Shown: positions 1-12,379 of the stretch, one piece after another
Layout of the letters: each line of letters begins with the position of its first letter
Position numbering within the stretch: position 1 is the first letter of the stretch
NCBI GenBank assembly: GCA_003427395.1
Contig: BFEA01000025.1
Span: 2,872,842-2,917,026, forward strand
DNA from: Chara braunii
Lineage: Eukaryota; Streptophyta; Charophyceae; Charales; Characeae
Direction: 5' to 3'
DNA: 44,185 nucleotides
Program-made: the position numbers and the translations under genes
The notes under the pieces: generated by a model
What the model was told of the DNA's origin: nothing
What the model saw: the letters and a program-made list of their open reading frames with translations, nothing else
Database searches by the model: none

Positions 1-99
1 CCCTTGTACGGGTATTCGCACCGACAACGGTCCGGTCATTCGTCGTTTGCATTTGTTTAGGCAGGTTAGGCATACCCCTAAGTTGGGGCAGTCTAGTCT
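1..99 (+). repeat. Tail of a family E repeat plus one stem-loop unit
   Basis: Bases 1-95 are identical to 23537-23631. Bases 1-26 are the 3' end of family E (hairpin remnant followed by CACCGACA). Bases 64-98 form one stem-loop unit: GGTTAGGC (64-71) pairs with GTCTAGTC (91-98) around CCCC-TAAGTT-GGGG. The segment stops at the adapter at 100, so its link to the sequence from 137 onward is probably artificial. Confidence 0.85.
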
Positions 100-136
100 C
101 TGTCTCTTATACACATCTAGATGTGTATAAGAGACA
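100..136. other. Nextera/Tn5 mate-pair junction adapter left in the assembly
   Basis: CTGTCTCTTATACACATCT (100-118) is followed directly by its reverse complement AGATGTGTATAAGAGACA (119-136). These are two Tn5 mosaic ends head to head, the known junction of circularised Nextera mate-pair libraries. The final G of the second copy is replaced by T at 137. It is synthetic, and sequence on either side should be treated as a chimeric join. Confidence 0.96.
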
Positions 137-3100
137 TGTACACGCTTGTGTGATATAATCTTGTCTATTGATAACTCCATATAAAAAAGTTGAGCCGTGC
201 GATACAATTTTATTTGACTTCACCTACTCATTATAAGGTTCGACTCTAATAGTCCAGCCATAATGCATTCGATTGTTGAACAAAGCACTCTCCAAGCTAT
301 GGCATCCCTCAGTTGTCTCCCTCACTATGTCGTGGTCTACTTCTTTCCATGTCCATTTTTTCCTTTTTAGCCAGTGCACCGCTTATTCATGGCTCACCCC
401 ATACGTATTTTATTGTAATTACAATCATGGTAGTACTGAATGAAAGTGTGGAAAATGATATGATATGCACCACTTCAAGATAACTAATGAACAAGAATAA
501 TAATTAAAAAAAAATCAGTCACTTGAAATGTACGCAAAATATTTATTAGGCCTGACCCAATCATAAGGGAACATTAAGTTTGCAACAAAAAGAATAATAT
601 GTGACAATAATGACGAAGACCGTGGATGATGAGGATGCTCGAGAGAAGGGCTATGACACTGTCAGTGTGAGCATGACTGTAATAACAACAATGAATAAGG
701 TTGACCATAAGTGGAAAGATGATGGTAGTGAAAACGACGGACCAGAGGAAGAAGGCAGGGAAGGGGAAAAAAAACGAGAGAGGAATGACGACATTGTCAC
801 GGAGAAGGTAAGCGATTTAACAGACATGCTCACACTTAAGCCAAACATATCAAATTGTAGTGAAGGAACAACGTGCTCGGTGAAAGTTCCCACCCCGTGG
901 GTTTAACACCCATTGATCATGTATATGTTGAAACTCTACATTTGATAAGTGTCTCGCCCTTTTTCCAATCGATGGATAAAGGTTGGTCTTCATCCTCCAA
1001 CAAATTCAGACACTTTATAATCTTCCCTTCTTATCATTGCACCTCACTATTCTACAGGTCGAGCCTGAGGGACCGAGAAGACCCCTTTTCCTTCTCTTCC
1101 TATTCTCATTTTTCACTTATTATTCTACCTAATTTTTTTTTTTTAATCTTCTCTCTAAGTCAATTATGCCCCTCTTTATTATTTTCAAACTCCTTACTAA
1201 GGCACAATTGACGTTACCAAATAAGTCGCTCAATCGGCTGTCGCCTTCTTCAGTTTATATGCACTCACTCGTTTATGGGATCAACTACGTTGGCAGGTAA
1301 ACAACTAATATGGTAAGTACTCATTTGCATCGACACCTTCCTCTTCACCATCTCCTTCCTCTCGTCTTCTCTCCACTCATTTTTTTTTTCATAACAAAAT
1401 CGGTAACTCTTGTTCCTCTGAAGTTAAATACTAAAGTCACAGTGCATAAGAACTTAAAATATATCGACGACTGGAAACAGGCAGGCCAAGATTCGGTGTG
1501 ATGACAAAGTTTGTCATATTGGACGGGAATTTAGTAACGGACATGTTGTTATATTTGTCGCCTGCGAGTTCACGTTATTTTTTTCGCTCGTGAGTTCGTA
1601 TTACCACATTTTCGCGCGTTTATCTGTGGACCTGAGAGTCTACCAGTTTGATCACGCTTGTATGTCACTCTCATCTCATGAGCGCGTTACATCCTCCTTG
1701 CCAACACATTAATTTATACCCTTCGATGTCTTCATTTTTTTCCCCTTTAAACTGTGTATATCTTTTTCACATCCATCAACTATTCCCTCTCGCTCTCTCT
1801 CACCCGTACTTACACATTCCCCCACTTTTTTGTATCTTGTCACCAAACATGACTATATTCATCATTCACACTAAGTATTAAGGAGATGGCATGATGACGA
1901 AGACGATGGCGATCTCAATGCGATCACGGAGCATTGTCGAGCGACCGACGTGGTAACGATCATGACTTTCATATGACGATTATGAAAAGAGCGAGCATTA
2001 TCTCGACCATTTTTTCTTTACTCGTTCCTCTTTCTTTCCTTCTTCTCCTTCTTCGATACCTTTCTCAACTTCACCCTGCACTCTCGTGTTTTCCCTCATC
2101 ATGCGTCTGTCTCCTCGTCCTATCTGTTCCTCATCTTCCTTCACCGCACACATGTGGTTTGCACCTGCGCATTCCTTATTTTCCTCCTCCCCCACGTAAC
2201 ACTCTTTCGTCGCTACTAGAGAAGAAGACCATCGAGTGATAATTGAAGAAACCAATGCGTTCCTTCTTCCCACTTCTCTTCTTCCTTCCCCTGCTTCATT
2301 TTCCTCCTTTTTTTTTTTTTTTTTTTTTTTGTCGTCTTCCTTGTCCTCATCGACGTCTGCGTTTTTCATTTTTCGCCTTCACACTCTATATGGTCGAGGA
2401 GTTCGTTGCAAAGTGTCACTCAAAGGCGCATGCTCTTTTTAATTGAAACTGACTTTGCTATAGTAGCTGGTATCGTCACTGTGTCGAATCGAAAAACGTG
2501 GGTACATACCCGTGTAAGGGTATTAACTCTGACAAGGGGATAAAAAAACGACGTTGAGAAGTCAAGGAAAGAGGGAGAAGGAAAGAGACCCATAACAATG
2601 GATGCTGGTTGTAAGGATAATTTCGATCACCAAGTAATTCGACATATGAATCATTTGGTTGGACTACATCATTCCCCGAATCAGGTATGCAAATGGTATT
2701 TTGCCCTGATAAGTCACTGGTTTTAGCATTCCGATAGTTGGGGATAACCACAATTTTGCGATATCAACCTTTAACTGTCCAGACATAGATATAATTTATG
2801 TAGGTCATTCCTCGGGTACAGACTCAAGTTCGTCTCTTGAAGTGGGTATAAAGGGAATTCCCATCTTTAAATATGATACATTTTTTTTTTTTTTTTATAA
2901 AGAAAGTAACTCAATATAAGAACCGTAACTATAGTTCTGCTATGCAGTTGGCGAGGCTCCGTCTATTAGTGGGAAGTAATACCTATTGACAAATTTGAAC
3001 CAAAGTCTCAATCATATACCTTGCAGAGTCAGGGACTAGGTCCTACTTCCACATGTTATTTATCATTCATTGCAAAATAATTAGATTAATAGTCAAAATC

Positions 3101-3946
3101 AAGAACACACAAATGTGACATATTCAACAACCAAACTTTTTCAGCGTCATAGAAGGCTGCCTGATGCACCTTTTGAATAAAGTTCATCATTTTTTCCGAC
3201 TAACTCGATAGGTTCTTAAGAAGGTTGATCAGACACGTGTTGTGGTAAATTAAAACATGGAAAGTTTCGAATATCAATAGCTTCTCAAATAAATAAATTA
3301 TGTAAAGATTATCAACCCTTCTCATTTATTGGAAAGATATTATGAATTTTACATGTAGGTCTCGCGCCCAGTCCCTGATGTCATAATTCCCGCACACCAT
3401 GTAACATAGCAAAAGTGATATGCTCATATGTCGAAACGAGGATGTAATGTTCAGTCGTACATACAAGTCATCGGAGGTCATAATCTAGTCCCTATAAAAG
3501 TGTTAGTCATAAAAATACTAACAACATCCAAAAAAAATCATGAAACATCAATTAAGTGTGAACCAACTGATTTATAAACCAGGGGTTATTACTGGTAAAA
3601 AACGATACACAACTGCGAGTTACATCCAATACAAGAGACCGCAACAATTCATAAGGGGAACACTTCTTAATTTGAATGGTTTCGAAAGTGTTGTTGTATT
3701 CTTGCGACCTTATAAAAAATGTTAGGGTAGTCAATGGCACAAGGGGTCATAACTAGGAATTGAATGAGAGGGAGAGTGATAAGAGATATACAAAACATTA
3801 AAATAGAGGAACAATTTTTGAAACTTACAAACGTTATCTCGCTACTTCACAAACAATCCTTGCAACTAACTCTTCAAGCAAATTTACTCATTATGTAAGA
3901 ATCATTATGTTAATTTATTAGCAGTATAGTCAGATTCACCGCTCTG
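137..3946. other. Intergenic or decayed repeat DNA, no gene recognised
   Basis: Only short ORFs of low-complexity composition are present, such as polylysine/glutamate or serine/leucine-rich readings over pyrimidine-rich DNA. Poly(T)/poly(A) runs lie near 1133, 2309-2330 and 2881-2896. A degenerate ATACCC..GGGTAT hairpin at 2506-2523 resembles the end of family E. I see no domain, RNA gene or element boundary that I can defend. Confidence 0.5.
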
Positions 3947-4520
3947 TTTATCGATAGTGATGTATCTCCGCTACCAGATTATCAAATTTGTAATACGTCT
4001 CATGAGACTCATGACGTTGCTTTATTAGTGGTAACATAACCCATATTAAAATTATAGAGTTATATATATTACAAGACCTATTATATTTCCTTAACGATGC
4101 TGACATATCATTGCATTCAAACCATAGAATCAAACCATACATTATGAAAGGTTTATTGCAGTACTTTATTGATAATAATGCATTCTCACTTTGCAAATGA
4201 ACAAATTATTTTGTCACACCGTTTTATTAGCACTTTGCATCTCTACACTTCAAACTAATTATGTTATTTTATTTATCTAAGAAGTTTATCACATACAGGT
4301 GAAGCTTATTCCGCTCTTTTATCAACGGTAACATATCCCCACCACCGAAGTTCTACACCATATAATATTATGATATATGACATAGTACAAGAGACATGTC
4401 ATACTAGCTTATCAATGATAATGCATCCCCACCTTTTAAATTCATATACCACCCAATTTTGTTCAATGAGGTCCATCACACCGCTTTATGTGAGGTATGC
4501 ATTTCCACCTAACAACGATT
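3947..4520 (+). repeat. Degenerate tandem repeat, units of about 60-95 bp
   Basis: An anchor resembling TTATCRATRRTRATGCATCYCCACC recurs about eight times (near 3949, 4024, 4092, 4165, 4226, 4320, 4409 and 4480) in AT-rich DNA. The units are strongly diverged and spacing varies. No coding capacity is apparent. Confidence 0.45.
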
Positions 4521-4616
4521 TTGTGAAAACGGACATTTTATATTTTTTGAACGAAAACAAAATTGACATTTTCATTGTGTTTTTTTTTTTCCAATAAAAA
4601 TTCAAAATTCGAGGTT

Positions 4617-4692
4617 TGGGGTATGGGCAGACACGTTAGGGGTAAGGGGCTTAGGGGTAAGGGATCAGGGGTAAAGGGTGAGGGGTAAGATG
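4617..4692 (+). repeat. G-rich degenerate repeat with quadruplex potential
   Basis: Runs of three or four G recur about eight times, separated by TAA, CTTA, ATCA and similar, giving repeated TTAGGGG/TAAGGGG-like words. It resembles a degenerate interstitial telomere-type tract, but the unit is irregular and much shorter than a telomere. Confidence 0.5.
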
Positions 4693-5045
4693 TAAACAGT
4701 ATAGCGCAATATGTAACGCACACTATACACTGTTTCTCTCACAAATAGTTTTATATGACCTACATTCGTCTTCATGTAAGCATAACATCGAACAACATGT
4801 ATATACTAGTCACGAGTCACTGTGTCTAAAGCCAATCGATGACGTATTGCGGGTATGTCATCATCGATGAAAGAGAAAGGCAGAAGGTGACCTCTTGCCA
4901 AGAGCAATGCGTACGTGAGCATGAAAACCCCGCATTCATTCGTATCACGTTGTTTCGGAATGCCCTGTACATTTTATATGTGATTGAAGGGTTTCAAGTC
5001 CACCTCTTTGCGTTGTGATATCGATCTTTCGAATAAAAACTTTGC

Positions 5046-5277
5046 AAACCCGCCGGTCACTTTTCTTGCCAAGTCCAGTTGGGGTTGAGGAAGTCGTAAA
5101 ATTTGAATTTTTTCCTTCCGAAGTTTGTTACGACGAGCGTCCAGTGGTTGATGTGTACGATAAACCCGCCGGTCACTTTTCTTGCCAAGTCCAGTTAGGG
5201 TTGAGGAAGTCATAAAATTTGAATTTTTTCCTTTCGAAGTTTGTTACGATGAGCGTCCAGTGGTTGATGTGTGCGAT
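5046..5277 (+). repeat. Two-copy tandem duplication, 116-bp unit
   Basis: Two head-to-tail copies (5046-5161 and 5162-5277) start at AAACCCGCCGGTCAC and differ at only a few positions, almost all transitions. Neither copy holds a convincing ORF. Confidence 0.9.
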
Positions 5278-5486
5278 ATGAAAAAGAACGATGATCAAAT
5301 CCATGTCACTTATTATGACGCCTTTCTACCAATCCTGCACCTCTCGCCTTGATACCTTATTTCACTGTTAAAAAGTTAAACGAAGAAAAAAAAAACTCCA
5401 TACCGATATTATAGGAATGTGACTCTTTCCTGTTCTAATCACAGTCGAACGTGAAGGGGCGCGAACACGTTCGCCGTGCTATGCAG

Positions 5487-7650
5487 ACAGGTCGGTTGCC
5501 GATTCGTCAGCTTACGACTCAACTCCAATCCACTCTCGTTACCCAACCGGAAGGCTTTAGCCCTGATGATTTTTATTATTTTATTAAGGTTTTCACCCGG
5601 ACTTTTATTGTATGGTCATTTAACAAAGGTATTGAGTATTTATTTTGGAAGGTTGGACAAAGGTTGGGACTTGCATTGCTAAAACAAGTGGTGTGAGTAT
5701 AGAGAATGATTGAAGTTGATCCCGTGTAGTGTTTGAACTTTTTTGTTGAATCTTTGATGTGATTGCATGTATGTTTGTGGTTCAGACTTTGGATTTGACT
5801 ACATGTGATTACATACATATATATGGCTGAGAGGATTCCCACTGTGACTGTGACAAGTGATCATCACATACTTATAACCTTATATACAGCCTGAATCATC
5901 ATTCTATCATCCCACATTTTCTTGTGTTGCTCTTCCCCTTTTTTAGGGGGTATTTCGTTTTGCGGACCTACTGTATGGTTCCATTTTTTTATCTATGGAT
6001 ATGGTAGAATTGATTTTGGTAACCTTATCTGCATCCCGGTTGGTTTGGTCCAATTGTTCGGGCTATTTCAGAGGCGCAGCGGTGCTTTCACGTGGGGCTA
6101 GTCATCCGGGTTTTCTTTTATCGTTTTGGCATCCGGGTTGGTTGCTTCCCGCTGTTCGCCCTGTGTGAGGGGGCGTTGCTTCTATGTGGGAATCATCATA
6201 TGGGATTGTCCTTTAGTTCGGATTTCTTTTTTTGTAGAGACGAGTGCTTTGTCCTGGGTGGTCTTATCCCGTCGTTTGACCTGTGTAGGACTAGGCCGGT
6301 GCTTGCACATGAAACTTGTGATCGAGGATCCGTTTTTTGTGTTGTTGTTTATTGCGCCCTGTTTTGTTGTATTTGGTTGTTCTCTTCCTCTCTTCTTTGC
6401 CTCTTTGCCCTTTGGCTTTGTGCAAGTGGGTCGATATGACATACAGGGGTGGGGGCAGCCGCCGCTCCACCTACATCCACGTGGGCAGCCTTGTACGCAA
6501 GAGGTTCTCAACAGGGGGAGTTATAAGAAAGAATATATAAAAAAATGAATTCATTTTTTTCTTTTCTTTTTTTTTTCCACTTTTGCGCTCTGATATTCTT
6601 GTGACAATAGATGTACATACATACGCCTTGAGTGTTCGCGCGGCCTATTGTGACTGTGCGCATGGGCTAAATAAAATTATGCTTTGAAGAAAAAGGGAGA
6701 ACCCCTTTTATCCTTTGTTTTTTAGAGTTTTTATAGTTGGACGTTGTAGTCCATGGCAACCGTCAAAGTCAAACCCTTTGCGTTCTCTCGAAACCCTGAA
6801 TGATGAAGTTGGTTTCTAGGGCAATAAGAGACGATTGCCACCACAGGTATGAACATGTGTACCACCCACTCTCCGCAGGGTGCAGAAGAGGGTGTGGTTC
6901 TCAACCACACTTGGCGGTAGTCCAACATATTAACCCCTCAAGGCGCGTGTCATTCGACACTTGAGTGTCGAACGAGAACCTCGAGATTATCAATGACCTC
7001 GTGATTATGGGTACTACATAGTACACCATCATGGCGAACGCTTGCGTAAGCATGCATTGCTAGTCGATATGAGAAGGTCCTGCGTCCGCGCAGTTTTATA
7101 CCAAGTCTCCCGTGTAGCGCCTATCCGATTTCCACGTCGGAAGGTTATGATTGTTTGTATTGTTTTATGTTGTTCCGTGTACGTGTGTGTGTGTTTTACT
7201 TTTATATTTTAAGTGTGGTGTAACGCGTGGTGAGTGGGATGCGTCCTAGTTGACCGACGACGAGTCGCACTTGGGACTTCAACCCCCCAGTGCGTCGATT
7301 CATGTGCGCGTCCGATAGAGGAGTGGGACCGCGCGTACCCCCTGTGATACAGAGTACGAGAAACGTCATCGGCTGGTCCATCTCTGTGATTGCAGTTGAT
7401 TAACTTTCATACTGTGGACTGGTAGCTTGGCAGGGATACGCCCACCAAAGGGAGGTGACAACTCCCGCAGGTGGAGGTAAAGTTGTACCTCGCGTTGACC
7501 CTATAATGTCGTAGCGGTTCGCGAGAGGTATGGCTGACGCACTCGGCCGGAGCGGCTTGCGGAAGCTCCTTGTGTATCGCGATTACGACCAACTCCTGCG
7601 TGACGTGGCCGGGAGGGTCCCGCCCTACGTGAGACCGATGCGCTCGACAC
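5487..7650 (+). mobile_element. Element X, 3' part, copy A
   Basis: This stretch is similar along its length to the reverse complement of 16804-17870, and its first 1.4 kb to 24739-25346. Shared landmarks in order are ACAGGTCGGTTGCCGATTCG (5486-5505), GTGGTGTGAG near 5690, a pyrimidine-rich part, GTCAAAGTCAAACCC near 6765, and a GC-rich end with GATGCGCTCGACA (7638-7650). Sequences after that end differ between copies, so it is a real terminus; ending in CA is LTR-like but no start or target duplication was found. It contains a perfect 22-bp palindrome (6539-6560) and a perfect 9-bp hairpin (6953-6972). ORFs inside it look spurious. Confidence 0.7.
6953..6972 (+). repeat. Perfect 9-bp hairpin inside element X
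   Basis: TTCGACACT and AGTGTCGAA flank a TG centre. A multi-base perfect inverted repeat survives in an otherwise diverged repeat. Confidence 0.8.
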
Positions 7651-7774
7651 CGGACGCACACAACAAAAAGGGATTTGCTTTATTTAATTTATTCAATTAT
7701 TTATTGCAAACAAACAACAAAAATCCTCCGTAATAGCCTGTTGGTTTTTTGGTCGCCTAAAGAAGCCCGACTGG

Positions 7775-8094
7775 AAAAAGTGCGACACCGCTCGTACCCC
7801 CTATGCTACAACGTACGAGAAACGTTCTCGGTTGGGCAACATCCGCGATTGCAACTAAGTAGCTTTCGCACGTGGTTTGATAGCTCAGTGGTGATACGCT
7901 GGTTCAAAGGTGGTGACAACCCCTTGGGCAGAGGTAAGTTGTACCTCACGTGGGCCTATCCTGTTGTAAGGGTTCGCGAGAGGTATGGCTGGCACATTCG
8001 GCCGGAGTGGCGAAAGGCTCCACAGCGATAAAAAGTGTTGCACGAATTCTGCGACGAGGCCAGGAGGGTCCCCCTGCGAGATCGATGCACTCGA
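7775..8094 (+). mobile_element. Element X terminal fragment, copy A'
   Basis: A diverged direct repeat of 7320-7650, with matching blocks at the GTACCCCCTATG box, GATTGCAACTAAGTAGCTTTC, GGTTCGCGAGAGGTATGGCTG and the CGATGCACTCGACA end. It lies about 125 bp after copy A. Local resemblance to a tRNA D-arm (TAGCTCAGTGGT, near 7882) is not matched by a correctly spaced B box. Confidence 0.75.
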
Positions 8095-9295
8095 CACCGG
8101 CTTGCGAAATTGCGCCAAAGTCGCGCCTTGGCTTACTGTCGAACCAACGGTCGCCAATCTTCCGTATCTATCATAGGGAAGGTACAATTTTTGTACACAT
8201 CCCCCGTACACACTACTTACCACGCAAGAGATGATGAGTTGGTATATATACAAATTTTATTTTTTGATATTGTATATTTGTTAATCCATTTTTGTAAAGT
8301 AACTATCAAAGATTTGAAAAACAATTGATTGTGCACAAGCTGTGCTCCTTTTTTTATTTTGGGTTTGGGTGTTTTGCCCTTCTAATTAGAATGTATGATG
8401 AACTTCAATAAAATACGCTTTGGATGAAAAAAAAAACAATCAAAATTGATGAAAGGTAAAAACCAGATATATATAACCACAGGATGTAAGCAACTTAGGT
8501 TGCAACATGGAGGCCCTATAGTAGCTGGGGAGTTCGTGAACGCAAGGTGTAGGTGGGATACCAGACCAGACGTGGCAAGGCACGAAGCAACGTCTTCTCT
8601 GTATTTATGTTGATTACTGACGTACTTACCAACACATGTAGAGAACCTAAGTCCAATATGGACCTAACACACCTGAAGCGCACTGCAAACTCAATCTTAA
8701 ATGAAAATGAAAAAGATGAGAGCATACGGTGGTTTTTCCAAGACTGATAAGTGTAGACAATAATTTCACTTTATCGCTAAGCTCTATCTTCGAGGATATT
8801 CTCAAATTAATACAAATATCATGTACCAAGTTACAATCCTTCTCCGCGAAAGGTCATATACGTATGTATTCCGTAATCTGGCGAAATTAATTCAATCATA
8901 AAAATAAATCGTCTGTATACGTGATCCTATGGGCGCTCTTGCGTTTTCTTTTATTTACTTCGGCCTCTCACTCAACTCACTCACTCGAAGACTGGAACTA
9001 CGTGCCCTTTACGCCTAGTTATTCTGAATAACACTTGCCCCCCCCGTCTTATCGCGGCTACTGACACGGAGTTAGCCGGGGCTTCTTCTTCCGTTTTTGT
9101 CATAATCTCACTACCGATGAAAGAGCTTTATAAGATAAATCCCCTTCTTCACTCACGCGATATTGTTGATTTTTGCCTCGGCAAAATAACGACCCTTTCA
9201 AACCACGCCTCTACTACTCCACCTGGTGAAACTCCGACATTGCTTGGGTCGCGCCCCGTATGCACACGCCTTGTCAAGATTGTATGGGCGCCCAT
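8095..9295. other. No gene recognised
   Basis: AT-rich DNA with T runs (8347, 8430) and short ORFs without domain features. Nothing here matches other parts of the window clearly. Confidence 0.5.
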
Positions 9296-9728
9296 TGTTA
9301 GACAAAGGCCCAATAGACTCCTCGCTAAGAAGCTCAAGCGTCGTCTTTAGATAGGTCAACGGAAATCATGTCGGATCACGGTTTCGATAACTAGCCTAGA
9401 TGTTGGCTATGACAATGCCGGTCTCTGCGTGCGTGGCGATACAAAAAAAAAAAACAATCCCTCTCTCACCGTCCCGCGAGGTGGTTAATTATACTACCAG
9501 TTCACTAAATCACCAAATGTCTGGCTAAATTAACGCGAGCCCACGAAATGCACACTCACACCCTCTCTGATCTGACCATACACGCGTTTGTCGTTCCAAC
9601 TTATGAGAGTCAGTTGCGAATTTTGCGGAGATAACATGTGTCACAACCTCAAAGATCACTATAAATGCGGCTCATGTGAGCCATAAAAAACACAGGTAAA
9701 TATCCTTGTAAGGGTATCCGCACCGATA
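9296..9728 (+). mobile_element. Family E repeat, diverged copy E1
   Basis: It aligns with 10779-11205 through the blocks GATAACTAGCCTAGATGTTGGCTATGAC / GACAACTAACC..GACGTTGGTCATAAC and the CACACTCACACCCTCTCTGATC box. It ends in an inverted repeat (ATATCCTT-GT-AAGGGTAT, 9700-9717) and CACCGATA. The left end (TGTTAG) is inferred by offset from E2 and is less certain. A perfect GGCTCA-TG-TGAGCC palindrome lies near 9669. Confidence 0.55.
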
Positions 9729-10778
9729 ATTTTTTCGGATCCTATTAAGCGATGGCCCTGTCACGTCGAGCGATCAAAACTATAAAGCAAGAAAATTTCA
9801 GTTTTGCTAACGAGAAAGTAACCAATTCGATCCACCGACTTGATTCCGTTTGAGGTACTTACCAATCAACCTCCATCACGATATTCCATTGTTAGGGTTT
9901 TAACCTGGGTCTCCGACCACGAAATCAGATGATACTTTGTCTTGTACTACATTGTATACTGCTCCTAGGTAGCAACTTGGTATTCCTCTCCCTTCATTCT
10001 AGACATCGTTGACTTCTCGTTTTGTATCCGCAATCATGTATCGCGTACGAGCACACGATTTTGGACACGGACCCTAACCGAGACCTCTTTTAATCTCACG
10101 GGCACTTCAGCCCCTTAGTGGCAATTTGACCACATCAACATTCATAAGCAAAATAACCTTCCTTGAGCCTAGCACAAGACGGTTACGTTTCCATCTTGGT
10201 CCACTGCAGATTGTTTGATCACGTCGAATCCACGACTCATCGTGTTGTTATATAGCGATGGTGCCCCTATTGGTTGCACAACAATAAACAATTTTTCCTA
10301 TTCTGGCATCCCGAAGGATGCCTGACTCTATACTTAATCGATCCCATTGGCCTTCCCTCGAGTTAGGCCCCTCCGACTGGCCGACCCTTCAAGTCATAAC
10401 CTTTGGTAAGCCATGGGCCCGCTGCCAGGTTGTGTCATAGGGCTAAGCCCAAGCCTAAACTTAATGGGCACAATTCTCTATATAAAGAGTATCTGCAGCC
10501 AACTCGGGCATGCCGAAATGCACCAGGGCCACCGCTTGGCCCATCATCCGAGCCAATGGTCACTACGCACCCGCACTTGTTACTTTAGGGGGTGTTTTTT
10601 TCTCGCCCCTGCTGCATATGTATCCCAATAACATTTCCACCAAAGGTCGTGGCTTTCTCAATCCGCCATACTACTTAAAAGGTCGCGTCCTTACCGTCTC
10701 GGCGTCGGAAAGTCCTAGCTTTTACTTACCCCACATTTGGTTCGTGGCACCCTCGCAAGGATTACTGGCAATGTGTAT
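9729..10778. other. No gene recognised
   Basis: Moderate GC content with short ORFs only. Proline- and histidine-rich readings around 10403-10821 lack domain features. I see no RNA gene or clear repeat boundary. Confidence 0.45.
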
Positions 10779-11205
10779 TGTCGGAGACGATCAACTAAGT
10801 AGGCAACATACCTTACACTAGGCGTGTCTGAATGCCTTTCCCTGGCAAGTCAGCGAATTTCATCGTTAGTCGTGAATTCCGACAACTAACCTTGACGTTG
10901 GTCATAACTCTGTCAATACACGTGCGGTCAGCGCATGCACAATGTTAACCAAGGTCCTAATTTTTCCCTAGTTCACGAGTTCATCACCTATACTAATCAT
11001 TCACCTGACTAAGTCAATGTGTGCCCTTAAAGTGCACGCCCACACACTCTCTAATCAGATCAAAAGCGCGTGTCATTCCCAATCTCCTGAGAATTGGTTA
11101 TGGTCACTTTGAAATGAGACACTCTCTTAAATATCGTCCCAAACGCACGTTTTGTGAGGTTCAAAAATGTACCCAAATACCCTTGTAAGGGTATTCGGGC
11201 CGACA
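10779..11205 (+). mobile_element. Family E repeat E2, solo-LTR-like
   Basis: A 427-bp unit bounded by TGTCGG and CCGACA (6-bp terminal inverted repeat), the TG..CA form typical of LTRs. A perfect 9-bp hairpin AATACCCTT-GT-AAGGGTATT lies at 11176-11195, ten bases before the end. No target-site duplication is evident: the right flank is another repeat fragment that begins at 11206. A solo LTR fits best; a small non-autonomous DNA element is possible. Confidence 0.6.
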
Positions 11206-11292
11206 GTCACGACGAGAAATAGACCAACTCTTGTGTGACGCGGCCGGGAGAGTCCTGCCCTGCGTGGCGCGGGACCGATGCGCTCGACAACG
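11206..11292 (+). mobile_element. Element X terminal fragment, copy A''
   Basis: It matches the last 85 or so bases of copies A and B (GACCAACTCTTGTGTGACG to GATGCGCTCGACA). It directly follows family E copy E2, so one repeat was truncated by or recombined with the other. Confidence 0.75.
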
Positions 11293-11365
11293 ACCTTACC
11301 GAAAATAGAAAGAACATGAAACGACGAAAATGGAATCCACACAAGCGCAACCTCCTGACTGCAAT

Positions 11366-11625
11366 TTTTTTTTTTTTTTAACTTCATGTATTTAAAAAAA
11401 AAAAAAACATAAAGGCAAATAAGAAAAGGAAAACAGACATGCACGCACATACAGAGACACAACACACATAAGCACACACACACACCCGCCAACAATCATG
11501 CACACACACAAACACACACATACACAAACACACGCGCATACATACATATTCATCCACATACACACTCTCACACGCAAGCACACACATATACACATACGCG
11601 CACACAACACACCTACACACACATA
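11366..11625 (+). repeat. T/A runs and CA-rich low-complexity tract
   Basis: A T-run (11366-11379), an A-run (11394-11406) and an irregular (CA)n tract from about 11437 to 11623. Apparent Cys/Val-rich minus-strand ORFs across it are translations of the repeat. Confidence 0.9.
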
Positions 11626-11629
11626 ACTG

Positions 11630-11790
11630 GGGCCTTGGGGGTTGGGGGATGTGGGGTCGGATGGCTTAGAGGGCTTTCGGGTAGTTTTGGGGACTGGTGT
11701 CGGGGGGTTGGTGAGTGGCGGGTGGCAGGCTGGTTGGTGTTGATCTAATTTGGTGGTATAAGAGGTGCTTCAGGGGNTGGGGGAAGTTTT
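11630..11790 (+). repeat. G-rich tract with quadruplex potential
   Basis: Many runs of three to six G occur, for example near 11637, 11650, 11701 and 11775, on one strand only. Confidence 0.5.
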
Positions 11791-12379
11791 TTTTTTTTTT
11801 GCCTAGGGCCACGTGTTCCGAACCCCGTGCATCAATCCCGTTTTTTCTGAAAAGCGCGGGAGCGACCTATTTTCGCGTTTAACGGGAATTCAACGGGATT
11901 TTTTCAAATTCAATGGGATTCAACGGGAGTTTAATTCCCCCGTTCCCCGTTAAAAAGACACACAGATGATCAAAGTAGATAGGGTCACGACCCTGTGGAT
12001 TGACGTTCAATTTATTGGAATTTTGAGAGAAGGCACTATACCTCCACGTTGTCCAGTGGAGAGTGATATGTATTCCTTTATAAAATAATGTATTGGTATT
12101 TGGGATTCTTTTGGTGATAAAAGTGGTGAACCACGATAAAGTTAGTCAAAGTAACATTTTTTTTAGACTCGACTAAAGGGCGATACTTGGCATCACTGGG
12201 ACGCAACTCCGAGTGTTGACTGCTGACCGACAAAGCACTATGCCTGCGCTATGCTCTTATCACTGACCGATCTGAGTCATGCCACGACGCGTGCTTCTTT
12301 TATTTACTGAGCATTGGCGAGTTTCCCTTGTAATTCGGAGGAGAAATTAGGGAGTGTGCTCTGTTCGCATGCGGTCATT
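11791..12379. other. No gene; inverted AACGGG/CCCGTT motifs
   Basis: TTTAACGGGAATTCAACGGG (11878-11897) faces CCCCCGTTCCCCGTT (11937-11951), forming an imperfect foldback. The rest has only short ORFs. Confidence 0.45.

Noticed and set aside
1-99. A real second copy of the 23.5-kb locus at the window start
   Set aside because: Identity ends at the synthetic adapter, so a library chimera explains it more simply; a true copy cannot be fully excluded.
2306-2335. Poly(T) run as the tail of a LINE or processed pseudogene on the minus strand
   Set aside because: No reverse transcriptase ORF, exon-like sequence or target duplication next to it.
7870-7930. tRNA-like D-arm TAGCTCAGTGGT followed by GGTTCAAA in element X copy A'
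   Set aside because: The two boxes are only about ten bases apart, and homologous copies (7418, reverse of 17050) do not keep them; no cloverleaf can be drawn.
9700-9728. Helitron 3' end (hairpin near the terminus)
   Set aside because: No CTRR end, no Rep/helicase ORF, and the ends fit TG..CA LTR form better.
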